DNA of 64,000 bases from Gnetum montanum (Eukaryota; Streptophyta; Gnetopsida; Gnetales; Gnetaceae), in assembly GCA_015680685.1 (NCBI GenBank), contig MNCI01014752.1:194322-258321 (forward strand), read 5' to 3'. Of this stretch, positions 32,335 to 44,700 are shown in pieces. The notes below the pieces were generated by a model, which ran no database searches, had not been told where the DNA came from, and saw only the letters and a program-made list of their open reading frames with translations. A program made the translations under genes and the position numbers. Numbering within the stretch: position 1 is the stretch's first letter; the number at the start of each line of letters is the position of its first letter.

Positions 32335-33700
32335 GTTCCTTCAAACAAGGTTTAGGTGCTTGCTGGTCTTCTAGCAACACCAAGGCCCAAATACCTCCAA
32401 ATAGACTCAGTGGTTATAGAGTGAACTAAGCGTGAATGTGTAGTTGCTGTTATGATTGTTGAAATGGTGGGGTTTGTGTATGAAATTGTAATTGGTTGTC
32501 ATAAACGAAATTCAGTTAACCTTGTTGAATACTGTGAGTCATCAAAATTTCTATTCTATCAAGTCACTTAGTTTATATAGTCCCTATAGTATGCTACTTG
32601 AAATAGATAAAATTCACAAAAATGCTTGAGCACAATTCTGCCAATCTACTCCTAATTTCTCCTAGAAAGAAAGTTCCACAAGAAAACTAGAAATAGAGCG
32701 AGATTCAAAGGATTTAGAAAGAGAAAAGAAAGAAATCAGATTTGTGTGAATCTCAAACATTTAGGCAAGATAGATTGAACATGATAAAACATTTCGTGAT
32801 AAAGTTCTTCCAATTCAATCTAAGTATAACAAATTGTCCAAACCCTCTGAGCTCAACAAGCAATTTCACAAAAGACAATCTTATTACACTACCAAAATGC
32901 TTTGTAAACAACAAGTACAAGCTTTGGTTTGGCTAGGTAATAGTTGTCAAGAATTGCAAACAATAGAGCTATCAGAAAAAATTTGACAATTTCAAGATTG
33001 AAATTCCAAGGCAATAAACTTTTAAAAAAATGAGGCTATTTCAAGCAAGTCAAATTATCAAAGAGTTTCTAGATTCTCTAGACTCAAATAGGCAATTTTA
33101 TAAAGACCACTATTAAATTGCTTAAGAGGCTTTCCAAAGATAACATAAGCTTTTATATAGCAACCAAAATAGAAGTCTAGAATTGCGCAAACATAGAGCT
33201 ATACGATCGATCTAGAAAATCCCAAAATTAAATGCCAAGCACGATACTATCTAAATCATTAACTAAGCAACTTAAAAAAAATGGAAAAAAAGAACTCATA
33301 GGATTAAAACAAAGTAGCTAAATTGATGAATTAGCAAGCCATTTTACAATCTTCAATATCTTTCTTTTTGATCTTCTACCAAATTCCCTCTTCATGCTAC
33401 CCATCAAGCTCTTTTTATAGTAGCTTTGGGTAGTTACAAACATCATAAGGGATTAAGGTGGATTACAAATATCTAGGGATATTAACTCATAACCACCATA
33501 AGAAGTTATAACTTCTATAGGAAGTTATGAGAAATTTGAACCAAAGTTGGCATATGTCTTCTTAGTTACAAATATCATGGAAATTTAGTTATTTTACAAT
33601 AGGAAATTACAACTTCCATAGAAGGGATAATATGACATTACACAAATATCCCATAAATTTCTTCTCGGTGAGTAACCACCTTTCTTTTATTTTAATTTTA
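32335..33700. other. AT-rich noncoding sequence
   Basis: No gene is supported. Frames of about 60 codons look random. Confidence 0.6.
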
Positions 33701-33715
33701 ATTTTTATACAACAA

Positions 33716-34100
33716 CTACGACAAATCCAAGATGTAAAATTTCATGGAGAGATGTCCGGCATACAAAATCATGTGAACAAACATTTGATCATGGCTCAAA
33801 GAACAACAGCTCGATCCAGCAACATATGCGGAGAACGCAACGTCAGCTCCCGAACCTTTAGGATCAAGAGTCTCCATCTGGATACCACTCTTGAGCGGAA
33901 CATATTCACCCAGGTAATCCAGATTCAGCGTCACCATGGTGGCACCTAATAAAGCAGCCCACTAAACCATAGACGCGGTCTATCGCCATGAATAACAAAT
34001 GCGTAAAGCCGCCCTGCACGACCCCGGTAACACCGAGGTAGATCAACACGAGCACAAATGCCACCAGAACTTTGTCTTCAGCGAAAATGAAGCTGAATTT
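33716..34100 (-). pseudogene. Hydrophobic protein fragment, unidentified
   Basis: On the minus strand, coding-like sequence reads VLVAFVLVLIYLGVTGVVQG, then FTHLLFMAIDRVYGLVG, then after a frame change LGATMVTLNLDYLGEYVPLK and SGADVAFSAYVAGSS. Base composition is richer in GC than the flanks, as for old exons. It would be a multi-pass membrane segment. I cannot name the family. It follows the LRR fragment on the same strand, but a link is not shown. Confidence 0.35.
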
Positions 34101-34319
34101 ATCAAGGCAGATTGCGATGCAGCCAACTGAATTTATCTAAGCATCCATATGGTGAATCTGCTGCAAAGCCAAATCAACCACCTCTGGAAATTCTTCAGAT
34201 AACAACAACGGAGTGTCAGGGTCAGAGGACTGCAACTATGGACTTCATCAACATCCGCAGCCATTACTGGAACAGGGTCCGACTCTTCTGATTAAGAAAT
34301 TTGAGGCGTCAGCACTGAA

Positions 34320-35840
34320 GATGGTTGTCACGTATGCGGAAGATGAGAGCACGAATTTCGGACAGGGATGAGAGGTTTCTGAGATCGGCAACAGGGCCGA
34401 CGCCGTTGAGCATGAGCACCTTCCACCGATTCAAGTTAGAGAGGGGAAAAAGCCGAGGACTGATGGTATGAGCCACATGTTAATTCTGGGACTGTACCAT
34501 GGATAGCCACATTCTAGAATTACGTTCCCGTGTATGTTCCTTAACTAAGGAGGATAAGCGGCGTTGAATCAGGACTGTAAAAGCAACGAACGAACCATGG
34601 AACAGATGCAGCTACGATGATGCATGCTGAGAATGCTGAGAAGAGAAGAGACAGACACATAGACAGAGCTACAACACTTGAATGGCTGCAACACTGTTGC
34701 GCTCCATATCATCGTCACGTGCACGGCGCTCATGCCGCTACTGTCCACAAGTCTGTATATGCACTGTTGTAAGACTGAACAGATTCTCTGGTATTTCCTC
34801 CATGTTTGGACAGCTTACCAAAACCAAAGCTTTCAGGGAAGGACACTTTCCAAAATTCCTTGAAAGGCCTATCAAACTGTAGCAATCTGCCACCCCGAAA
34901 GTCTTCAGATAGGAAGCTCATGCAGATCATCACGCAGCTCTATCAGGTTTGGAAATTCCAGTATGTTCAACTTTATCAGAGATGTCATCTTGGACAAGGT
35001 GTCCTCTGGAATGATCGAACACCAAGGCCTCTGTATTGTCAAATTCTGTAAATTGGAAAGCACAGCATCACTGAAAATTATGGGTATGCTCTCCTGTGAT
35101 TCAATACTTACCCATATTTATGTCTAAGGACCTCGGAGATCGTGACAGCTCTGAGAGATCCACAACTTGTGCCGATTGATAGTTCAGGTATGTCAGTCAT
35201 GGGGATCTCTTCACATCAATGGGATAGAATAAAGAATGTTCAAAGTACATCAGATTCAGGAATGCAGAAGTGCATTTTCCTCTTATGGACAGGACAGGAC
35301 AGGATAATAGATATTGATCAAGATATTCATGTAACTGAATGAGAAAATTATTAGGGTGCTTGACATGAGATCAAGCTGCTCACCAAACAATACCAAACCT
35401 GCTTCTTCATTTTTGAATAAAGAGTATATATTCTCTTCATTCTGTACGAACAAATTTCCCTTTATTTTGCAAAGAATTTGCTTATTGTCAAGCTGATCAT
35501 CATTGAATAAATTTTGATAATGCTTGATGTTTGTAATTCTTGTTCCTTCACGTTTGCATACTCTGTCTCAAGAATACCATCATGTACTTTGATCACTTCT
35601 TTTTCAGAGCATTTTGCACCCCTCAATCTTTTCTCCAAATCCATATAACATTTGGTGATAAGTCCCCTATTCTCAAGAACCTTGGGCACATCATCACATT
35701 TGATGATGAGTCCCCTCTTCTCGAGAACTCTAAGCACATCTTCACTAGTAATGCAGTCAAAAACTACTATACACATCTCTAATTTCAATAGCTTCATGGC
35801 CTGCTCCATTGAATGGTATAAATGTGCTAACACTTATGAC
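34320..35840 (-). pseudogene. Decayed NLR-type leucine-rich-repeat gene fragment
   Basis: On the minus strand, from high to low coordinates, the frames give LRR-like pieces: IPELSIGTSCGSLRAVTISE, AVLSNLQNLTIQRPWCSIIP, LSKMTSLIKLNILEFPNLIE, FGKCPSLKALVLVSCPNMEE with IPENLFSLTTVHIQTCG, and PLSNLNRWKVLMLNGVGPVA with LRNLSSLSEIRALIF. Spacing and cysteine-bearing LRRs (LVLVSCPNMEEIP) are typical of plant NLR immune receptors. The upstream frame 35833-35462 has a charged stretch with an internal duplication (DVLRVLEKRGLIIKC then DVPKVLENRGLITKC). No NB-ARC motif was found. Several stops and shifts mark it as a pseudogene. Confidence 0.65.
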
Positions 35841-35900
35841 CCATTTTGGCTTGTTTTAAGTCACTTTTACTTTATAAGCTATGAGGTCATTCTAATTTAG

Positions 35901-36844
35901 TTTTGGCCTTTTATCTATTTTCCACATTTCATATAATTTATTTAGTAAAAATAATCGATATTGAACTTTTTGTACATCCAACATTTTATACATGTTGAGC
36001 TATTTGTAACAAATACAAACATGTCGTAGCTACCATGTTAGAAAATAATATTTTAATTAAATTAAAGAAAATATGAGCCCACAAGGTACCTTTTTAATCA
36101 TTTAATATTAAAATCTCAAAATCTAGGACTTGAATTTAAGAAATTAATGATAGATCTATATTGTAGATGTAAAATTGAGTTAGCCCACTAAATTTAAGTG
36201 CAATCTAATAACTTTGAGTTTTTGATGTATTTTAATTCATTAAATATTTAGTAAATTAAAAATTCTACCTAAACACCAAAATAAAGTATAAATCGACATT
36301 ACATTAATTTCATAGTATTATTCTAAAATAATGTTAGATTTTTCTATGCTTACTCATTAATAACATATATATATATATATAAACTTACAGTAATAAACAA
36401 ATTCACCCAATCAACTTAAAATAATAACTTTTTTATGTCATCACATCAAAATTCTTCATATTACTTTTAAAAATTAGGCACATCTACACATGTATATAAA
36501 CTTTGAAACAAATTCAAGTTTAAGTATTTAATAAAATACTAAGGACAAATGTGGGGTACTAAAGAATTTAGTGTCCTTGAGAGGGTTTCCTTGATTTGGA
36601 GGTACCTTTAATTAAAAAGCTTGAACCCAAAGTGGTGATTGTCATAAATGATGTAGTATCTTGTAAACTTCAACCTTTAGATTCCTTGCCAACTTTAAGA
36701 ATTTCTTTGGTGACTCTCATTCCTTTAAGCTTGATCTTTATTTCTAATTTGTTCTTCTAATTATCAACATCATTTGCGTCCTATTTTCTTGAACTATTAT
36801 TAAGAACATTTGGTAATTTTTTAATGATTGATAAAACCTATTTT
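35901..36844. other. AT-rich noncoding sequence with (AT)n tract
   Basis: No gene is seen. A (TA)7 tract lies at 36367-36380. Confidence 0.6.
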
Positions 36845-39491
36845 TGATGAGTCACAATATCATATCTGATATCACATCTATTGTAGCAACCGAAAACGTC
36901 AGCGTTGAAAAACACCGAGAGGTTGTTGGTCGGATAGTCTTAACACTAGATCCACGCGAGTGCTGTGCTGGATAAAATGGAAGTGGGGTGCCCTGAATGG
37001 TTTGGTCGATTAGACAGGGACTTAATCGGTGTCTCTAAACCTTTTGCAAACTTAATTTTAAAGTAATGCTTATAGCGAAATAATAATAATTTTTAAATGC
37101 GAGGAGGCAAAAACGATGTAAAAATGCAATGACAAGCAGGAAAGCAAAGTAAACTGGAGTTAAGAAAATGCACCGCTTAAAGATTATGGATTTACTTCGT
37201 CAAAGTGGATAAAATTGGTTGCACAATGCTGGGAAGCATAGAGGTCCCAAAAGTAACCAGGATGTTCAAAAGCAAGCCAACAATGTACTTGAATGCGGAC
37301 TCAAGAGCTGACAATGCCAAAATGCTACAAGGCAGGTTAGCTTGAAACAGATAGAGTTTGTTTTTTCTAACTGCTAACAAGATTTGCTAACTGCTCAAGT
37401 TTGCAAAATTTTTCAACCAACATAAATTTTTGACGACTGTTTGATTTTTGCCAACTTGCCAACCAAGATTTGTCAACAACTGCTCAAGTTTGCTCTCAAA
37501 ATGGCAAATGAATTTTTGCTAACATTTGCCAACCCTTTGAATGTTGCTCATCAGGGTATTTATAGAGCTAGGAGGATGCAAGAAACACAGTTTGGATGCC
37601 ATGTGTTCTGGACTCACAAGATGTTGACATGTCTATGTTGCATGGACATGCAAAACTAATTGATGAGCCTACCATGTTGTAATTACGCTGTCAGAACATG
37701 GAGATGTGTACCAACGATGTAGACAAGGAGTGAGGCGCATTGATGTAGCATAGCTGCCTACTACGCTTTGAGGCGTAGCATGTTAGTGTAGCATAGCAAC
37801 TTGCTACGCTACGTAGCGTAATGTAGCCACCAATTTGAAGAAGAAGTTTGCTTTGGAGTCAACTGCATGTGCTGGAAACCTTTAAAGTGTTCTAACTAGT
37901 TCCGCATGTTTACTACACTATACTACGCTGCATAGCATAGCAGCTGGCCTTAACTGTGAAAATGCTGACAATATGCAAACTTTGTTCTTTGCAATGTGAA
38001 GCCCTTGAATTTGCTGATCCTGCATTTTGAGACACCTTTTGCCATTCTTGCAAAAATTCTATGTTGTGCTACGCTATGTAGCGTAGTAGCCAAGATAGCC
38101 TGCTTTTTGTTAAATTTATCACTTTCTAGTAGAGGGAGCCTTGCTGAAGGACTTGGAGTCAAGTGAGGCAATTGATTTTGAAGACCAGGGGTGCTTACCG
38201 AGTGTAATTGGAATCACTAAGTAAGCTGGGCCTTTTTGTCTTGCTTCTGCTACGCTGTGCTACGCTGCGTAGCGTAGCACTTCGTCCTACAACTGTCTTT
38301 TGAGGCCTGCTACGCTACATAGTGTAGCGTAGCATAGCAAACTTCTTGACTAAAAAACTTACCAAACTATTTTGCATAGCCTAAGCACCGTCGACAACCC
38401 CACGCATCGCTTCTGAGTAGACTGTCAATTGGATGAACTAGCCAGGTGGGCAGGCCGGAGAGTCTGTTATGCCTATCAATACTGGAAGTAGAAAATTTTC
38501 CGAATTGGATAGTCTAAACTCGGAGCATCCATTTCTTGCCGAAGTGACATGACATTGCCTGAATTCCAAGGACTTGGTGAAGCAAGAATGCCTTGAAAAT
38601 TTAGGGTGTTTCATCTATGATATCATATTTATGACATCATAGCTCTATATACGTCATCATTGATGTGATGTAGTGGGTCCTGGTCACCCTTATAAATACC
38701 AATACTTGGTTGCACCAATGAAAAATTTTCATTTTAACCTTAGGAAAACTCTTGCAGTTTATTTTCATAGTTTGCACTTAGCGATAGAGTGAATGTCCAC
38801 AATGTGGTGTTGAGTAGTTGAATATAATCTTTATTCAAGTGGGTTGTACTTGGGTGCAATTCATGCATGAAAATAAAGATCAAGATTACTTATCATCATT
38901 GCAGCATATACTTAGTTTCTTTATTTTACTTAGCTAATTTTATTACTTAGTTTAATTTTCATTTCCTTAATATGCCTACTTTAGCTTAGTCTTTTACCAT
39001 TCTCAAGCACTTTACTTTTTCATGCTTATTAGTAAGGCAAAATGAGTATGACTAGTTTTAAGAGTATAAGTGTAATCATTTGGTAATCCCAGTAGTGTTA
39101 TTGCTTGGTCCACCCAGTGACATAACACTTGGTAACCCAGTTACATAAGCCCAAGATGTCTATGGCAAGCCACGAACAACTACTCATCACCATAATATAG
39201 AATAGACTTGCATTTCTACTATCACTTAGATTTAGACCTTATTCTCATTTTCATTATTTTTGCACTTAGGAGTAATATGAGTCAACAACATCAAGGTATC
39301 ATATACCTCACTTAGAGTTAAACCATAAGTGGAAAGACAACAATCACGAACAAATTATCAACTTCTAGCATACTTACATTGTCTATCCATGGATTACAAT
39401 TTGGTTGCACATGTGTACTTGTGACTTGTATGGTGGAGTATTGGGATACCCTACTACTTATCAATGTATTGGGATACCCTACCACTCATCA
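36845..39491 (+). repeat. E4 5' LTR, interrupted
   Basis: It starts TGATGAGTCACAATATCATA. GATATC-type motifs continue on both sides of the inserted solo LTR (36882-38613). TATAAATACCAA stands near 38692, and R-U5 matches E1 and E2 (AAACTCTTGCAGTTT, ATGAAAATAAAGATC). The end is duplicated: GTATTGGGATACCCTAC with ACTTATCAAT at 39438-39466 recurs at 39466-39493. No TGGCGCC primer site follows. Confidence 0.8.
36882..38613 (-). mobile_element. Solo LTR of the Tat family, with TSD TCTAT
   Basis: On the plus strand it reads TGTAGCAACCGAAAACGTC...TTAGGGTGTTTCA, with TCTAT at 36877-36881 and again at 38614-38618. It aligns from end to end with the Tat 3' LTR at 11198-12851, including AGTCTTAACACTAG, GGTTTGGTCGAT and the palindrome cluster (37736-37840, 37911-37945, 38063-38090, 38248-38340). 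No internal sequence is present. It fixes the true LTR length of the Tat family (1732 bp here). Confidence 0.95.
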
Positions 39492-39598
39492 ATGTTTGCT
39501 AAGGATGTATCAATGTTTGCTTAGTAGTTAATCATATAGAGTTTATTGTATCAAGAATCCTAAAGTTTATGCTACATATTTTTAATCAATCTTGTTAA

Positions 39599-39619
39599 CA
39601 CACACACACACACACACAC
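39599..39619. repeat. (CA)n microsatellite
   Basis: About ten CA units lie in the E4 leader between LTR and gag. Confidence 0.9.
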
Positions 39620-39640
39620 TTAAGAGTGTCAAACATATAA

Positions 39641-40389
39641 CATGGCTTTGACACTTAAGGAAAAGTCATCACTTGTTAAAGAAACTAAAAAGAGTCATGA
39701 AAAAAGATGGGATGAAGAAGCCTAGAGTGAGCCCATGTAAACCAAAATTTTATATGCTCATACATATCCATATTATCTTGATTTCACATTTATCTTTCAT
39801 TAAGATGAATAGCTAAGGTGGAAAGATTTGCAGGGAAATGTAGTTTTTCCTCCTGAACATTCAACACCATCATTTTTATAGACAACCTTGATGAGGTTAA
39901 ACCTTGGCCATGCACAAGAAGGATATCATGTTACTAAACGCATGACAAGGCCATATCAACCCATGTAAGTGCAAGTAATTAGGGATGTTGCCATGGAGAT
40001 AAGACATGAGAACAACAAAGGAAAGAAAGTAACTCACAATGTTATCTTAGAAGAAATCAATGATGATACATTCATAATGAAAAAACTCAATCAAAACCAT
40101 GAATCCCATTCATAGATGTCTATCATTCATCTAGAGGAACCTATCAAAATACAATTGCATTCAACCCTTACGTAAAAACCTAAGAGAGATGTAGAAGACT
40201 CCAAACATAGGTGGAGCTCAAGGCCTAGAGCTTTTGCAAAACCACACGAGAATGAATCATGGAGTCATAGAAAGAGAACTAGGTGGCATCGTTCTCCAAC
40301 TGCTTGCTCTTCTTCCTCATGATCTTCAATAGAATCCAACAAGAGGAAACAAAGACCCAAAGACTATAATAGGAAAAGACATGGGGATC
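39641..40389 (+). pseudogene. gag: E4 gag, N-terminal part
   Basis: It opens ATGGCTTTGACACTTAAGG. The piece near 39780-39870 (TTATCTTTCATTAAGATGAA, then AGGGAAATGTAGTTTTTCCTCC) matches E1 at 7857-7925 and E2 at 41565-41635. A basic Arg/Ser region follows until the E2 insertion. Many stops are present. Confidence 0.65.
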
Positions 40390-40394
40390 ATGAG
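40390..40394. repeat. Target site duplication (left) of E2
   Basis: ATGAG lies before the E2 5' LTR and is repeated at 50347-50351. Confidence 0.95.
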
Positions 40395-41275
40395 TGATGA
40401 GAGCAGTTACTCTAATTATTAGAGTGGTTACTCTAGTGGTTGCTTTAGTAGTTATTCTAATTATTAGAGTGGTTACTCTAATTATTAGAGTAGTTGCTCT
40501 CAAGCTTATAAATATAGTGCCTAGGCGCACAATTGAAAGAAGTCTTTCAGCAGTCAAGTAGCGAAACTCTTGTAGTCTATTTGAAAGTTAGAGTATTTTC
40601 CAAGTGCTCATAGTAGGAGTTCTAAGTGTGGATGGATCTTTATTTGAGCATTGTTTACTTGAGCACACCTTGTGTACGACAATAAAAACGAGCTCTTTGA
40701 TTCATCCTTGTAGCACTTGAGATTTGTTTCCTTACATATTTCTTTTATTTCATTTTCTTATGCATTTATTTTATTTTATTTTATTATATGCATTTTACAT
40801 TTCTGTTATTAGCATAACAATTCATTGTGATCAATTAAGAAAATCGTTAAATTACACAAGCATAACTACTTCGAGCATGCGTGTAATGCTTGGTAACCTA
40901 GTAATGATTAGCATTTGGTAATCCCAGCAGTGTTGCACTGGTTCAGGATGTGTACGACAAGTGGGAACAAATGCTTGTGTTAGGATTAGTTAGAACTTAG
41001 TTAATGAGTAGTTAATCTAAATTAGTCACCTAGTTATCTCTCTCTTTCCCTATTAGCATAGGACATAAAAACATAAAAGATATAAAAATCATATGCCTCA
41101 AGCTTACTTAACCATACAATCATGATATACAAGTAAGTTTGAAAAGACAATGATCAATTAACCCATCCTTGTTCTACAAGGGTGCATAAGCACTTATTTC
41201 TTGGAATTCAACTAGATCATGCATGAAATGCTCGTATTCGTATGGTTGATTGAAGGGGTACCTCGCCACTCCTCA
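40395..41275 (+). repeat. E2 5' LTR
   Basis: It begins TGATGAGAGCAGTTACTC and ends CCACTCCTCA. U3 has three copies of the near-palindrome ACTCTAATTATTAGAGT joined by GGTTACTCTAGTGG units, in place of the GATATC motifs of E1. CTATAAATA lies near 40506, and R-U5 matches E1. Confidence 0.95.
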
Positions 41276-41276
41276 T

Positions 41277-41294
41277 TGGCACCATTACCGGGGA
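41277..41294 (+). other. E2 primer binding site, tRNA-Asp type
   Basis: TGGCACCATTACCGGGGA follows the LTR. It differs from the tRNA-Asp complement TGGCGCCGTTGCCGGGGA by three G-to-A changes, as expected from decay. Confidence 0.85.
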
Positions 41295-41414
41295 CTTAGT
41301 TGTTTGTGCGCTAACTAGAACATAGGAAATAATTTACATCATTGAAACAAACCCTTAGGGTTGGTTGAGAAAATAATAAACAAGAATAAATTGCACATTG
41401 AATAGACAATACGT

Positions 41415-43450
41415 CTCCTTCTTCGTAAAAAAGCACCTCACCACCTAGGTTTGAAATAGGAAATAGTTGGTGGTGTAATACACATGACGTTGATCCGCTA
41501 GTCCCTCAACACGTTTGAGTGGTATATATTTATCTTGATGAGTATATACCAGACTTCACCTTTATCCTCCATCAAGATGAACAACTACATTGGTAAGACT
41601 TAGAAGGTAACATAGTGTTACCTCCTGATCATTCAGTCTTGAGCATACTTCTTCATGCTCTCACATGAATTGTCATGCCACACTTACACACTGAATACGT
41701 TGTGCAAGACCATGACTCAAGAGAATACCATCCCACAGAGGCACAATGTCAAAGGGACTTGCAATAGGAGAGACATCATAAGTCTTTGAAGGGTAACGGG
41801 CCTTAGGATGCCCCACATGTCTTAAATGAAAATGAGAGTGGTGAACCTACCATAGGCAGTCGGCCACACAACGATGTTCCTCCCCTTGACTTTGGCCAAG
41901 GGGTTGTGTATTAGAACCTTCATTCCACTATTCATAACCTAGGTTCTGATACCCACAGGCACAAAGGGTCCAAAAGAGGGAGATGGACACATGATAAAGG
42001 TGGAAATTTAGATCGCAATCGCGATCGAGGCCATGACTGCCAAAGAAAAGGTAGCAGACACCATCATGGTGATGATTCTCTTTCTTCTTCACCTTCATCA
42101 TCTCCTTCACCCTCTCCTTTAGTATCTGAACACAGTCATAAGGAAAAAGACCATGGGGATAAAGGTAGGCAAAGTGAAAGTCATAGATGAAACAACCAAG
42201 AAAGGGGATGAGGGAACTCATGAGAGTCACAACATAGAAGAAGGGAGAGTAGGGAACAACATAAGCATGATAGATGCCATGGATGAGACAATCACGATGA
42301 ACCCCTACTCGCTACTCAAAGTATGTTAGACAAACTGAGGTTGTTAGAATTTCAACAAGGCACTAGAAAGATAGTAGGATCAAGAGATTAGATATGAAAA
42401 ATATCCCATGATTTGTAGGGGGATACAATGTTGATCCTCAGAATCATTTACAAGCATTCCATGATGTGTGTGCCTTACAGAACATAGAGAACGAATGAAA
42501 AAAACTTAAGTTGTTCCCATAGACATTAGTTAAAGAAGCCGAAAGTTGGTACTAGTCTTTAGAACCAAAATCCATTTGTAGGTGGAGTACTATGTTAGAA
42601 CTATTTAATGACAAGTACCAAATGTACTCCTGAGTGTCTAACTTGCAAAATCAAATCCAAGGCTAGAAACAAGGAGGACATGAACCCTTGGATGCTGCCA
42701 TGGGCTAATACTATGCACTATTACATTGTTGTCCTGTCCATAGTTATTCGCAAAGGGATCAACTGCGCCATCTCGTGGATGGGCTTAGGCATGAAACGAG
42801 AAGAACCCTTGGGACTTATGCCCAAGGGAGACTATCTGAGCTTAGGTCCCATCAAATTCAAAGACTATTAGAGCAAGTTGCTAAGGAAGAAGGTGAGCTA
42901 TGGAAGAGAGAAAGTGCAAAATAGTATAACTGAGATCCTTTCCTCTGAAAGAGGGGAGTAAGATTTTGTGAGGATGAAGAAGAGTCACCACTCGAAGAGA
43001 TGGTGAATAGGAAAACTTTTCCTATCTAAAATTTGACATCAGAAGTATCGGCAAAGGTAGAACAAATGTGGGATTCCCTAGATAATAGATTTCAATTTGT
43101 TCTTAATATAGTAAAGGAGTCTAAAGAGCAAGGTAGTGATCACAAAAAAGAAAAAAAGAGAGAAGTTAAACATGCACGTAGCAAGGGTAAGGGCAAAGTT
43201 GTCATCATTGAAGAGGTTGTGGAGTCAAAAACAGATAATGATAGTGGATGTGGAATATGTCAATATGACCATCCTAAGGGATGTTGCCCTATAATCTCAC
43301 ATCTGCAAGAGTCTAGGATGTATGCACTCAACCCACGATTAAATAAAAGGCAAACACCCAAAAGGTTACCCTATCCTGAAGGTAACACAAGGCAGTTCGA
43401 CCAACCCTTAACATATTATCCTAGTGGAACTCCACCACAATTGATTGAGT
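41415..43450 (+). pseudogene. gag: E2 gag, decayed
   Basis: The segment matches E1 gag throughout. The capsid core lies at 42400-42925 (HLQAFHDVCALQNIENE, LFNDKYQMYS, LRHLVDGLRHETRRTLGTYA), with stops where E1 has Trp or Arg codons. The C-terminal part is open at 43033-43452 (MTSEVSAKVEQMWDSLDNRF, a Lys-rich stretch, then GCGICQYDHPKGCCPIISHL, a reduced Cys/His cluster). A Ser-rich and Arg/Asp-rich N-terminal half (41940-42200) is strongly broken. Confidence 0.85.
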
Positions 43451-43929
43451 AATATCAATAGTGGCAACACCCACAATCATGGGGAATGCCACCACCAAGG
43501 CAATAGTATCCTTACCACTAACTTGATCCATATGGATATTACGTGTAGCAACCAATCTTCCCAGATGACTCTACTGGTCACGTCACTCCTCAACCTCACT
43601 ACCAAGCCTGCAAATATTATGGAGCTCCCTCTCCTAGAGGTGATATTGTGTAAGAATATCATCCTTCTCATTTAGTTGCATCTCTTCCACCAATAGCTCC
43701 ACTACCACCTGCTCCCATGATGTAAGGTGAAATCCCTACCCAGCTGCAGCAACTTAACACTACGAGGGTTGTTAACTCTCAACCTACTATTGGTTCCAAT
43801 AACCACATAAAGAAAAGACCTTTCTTTAGAACCAACAGTCCAATCAAGCCGTTGTAATCACAAGAGGTTGATTCCTTAGATGCCTTAGTATTAATCAAAA
43901 CTTAGGAGCCCCCTTCAACCCAATCATTG

Positions 43930-44480
43930 GACTCAATGCGTACAGTGATGCTAACACATGTCTTCATTGATTGGATCAAAGCTGGCCACCTTCCTAGAAA
44001 ATTATTTGATCTTGGGATTCCTCTAATATACTTACAAATTGCTAGAAATGCACCATAAAAGGCTCTTTTTGATTCAAGTTCCAGTGTCAACTTGATTTCT
44101 TAAGAAATGTACAAGGCCTAGAACATGCCTCCATTGAAAAAGAGCAACATCCGTTTAGAGTTGGCTGACCAGTCCATCACCATCCCATTGGGATTGATGG
44201 AAGACATTATTAGCACTATTTATGGGTGGTCATACCCATTTGACTTCTTAGTGATTTAGGTAAATAACGGTAAGGGGGACTTCCCAATCATAATGGAAAG
44301 AGCATGGATAAGTACCATCAACACATGCCTAGGAATCTATGATCTTTCCCTAGAAATATTAAAGGAAAATACATTTGGAAAGATTGAGAAGAAGAAAGTT
44401 TTGTGCATTGCATATAGTGACACAAGGTGTAATTGCATGCAGAGGTCATGGTTTGCGCAAAGTTTAGTATTGCTTGCATA
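43930..44480 (+). pseudogene. pro: E2 protease, decayed
   Basis: FIDWIKAGHLPRKLFDLGIP leads to KALFDSSSSVNLIS, where the catalytic DSG of E1 reads DSS. This is followed by a stop. Then come LELADQSITIPLGLMEDIIS, FPIIMERAWISTINTCLGIY and LSLEILKENTFGKIEKKKV, the C-terminal protease part. Loss of the active-site glycine and the stops make it inactive. Confidence 0.75.
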
Positions 44481-44700
44481 AAATTAGTGTGCACAAGTGA
44501 TTAACATATAAAGATGCCTATATGTAGTAGCCACATGACAAGAAGACACCCAGTGGTTGATAGCTGATCAAGAAAGCAGTTCACTCATATGCATGGAACC
44601 AACTGAGGGTTTGACTTGTGCTTACATTGATAGCATAGACGCATTAGAACAAGTCCACTGCCAACTTTGAAGTCTTAACCTTGAAAATATCAACTAGGGG

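Noticed and set aside
39492-39560. Calling the LTR at 36845-39491 a solo LTR because no primer site follows
   Set aside because: Gag sequence of the same family begins at the expected distance and continues beyond E2, so it is better read as the 5' LTR of E4.
40279-40557. Minus-strand frame of 92 codons rich in TTLIIRV repeats
   Set aside because: It is a translation of the palindromic ACTCTAATTATTAGAGT units in the E2 LTR and recurs at 49347-49628 as the other LTR. It has no independent coding evidence.
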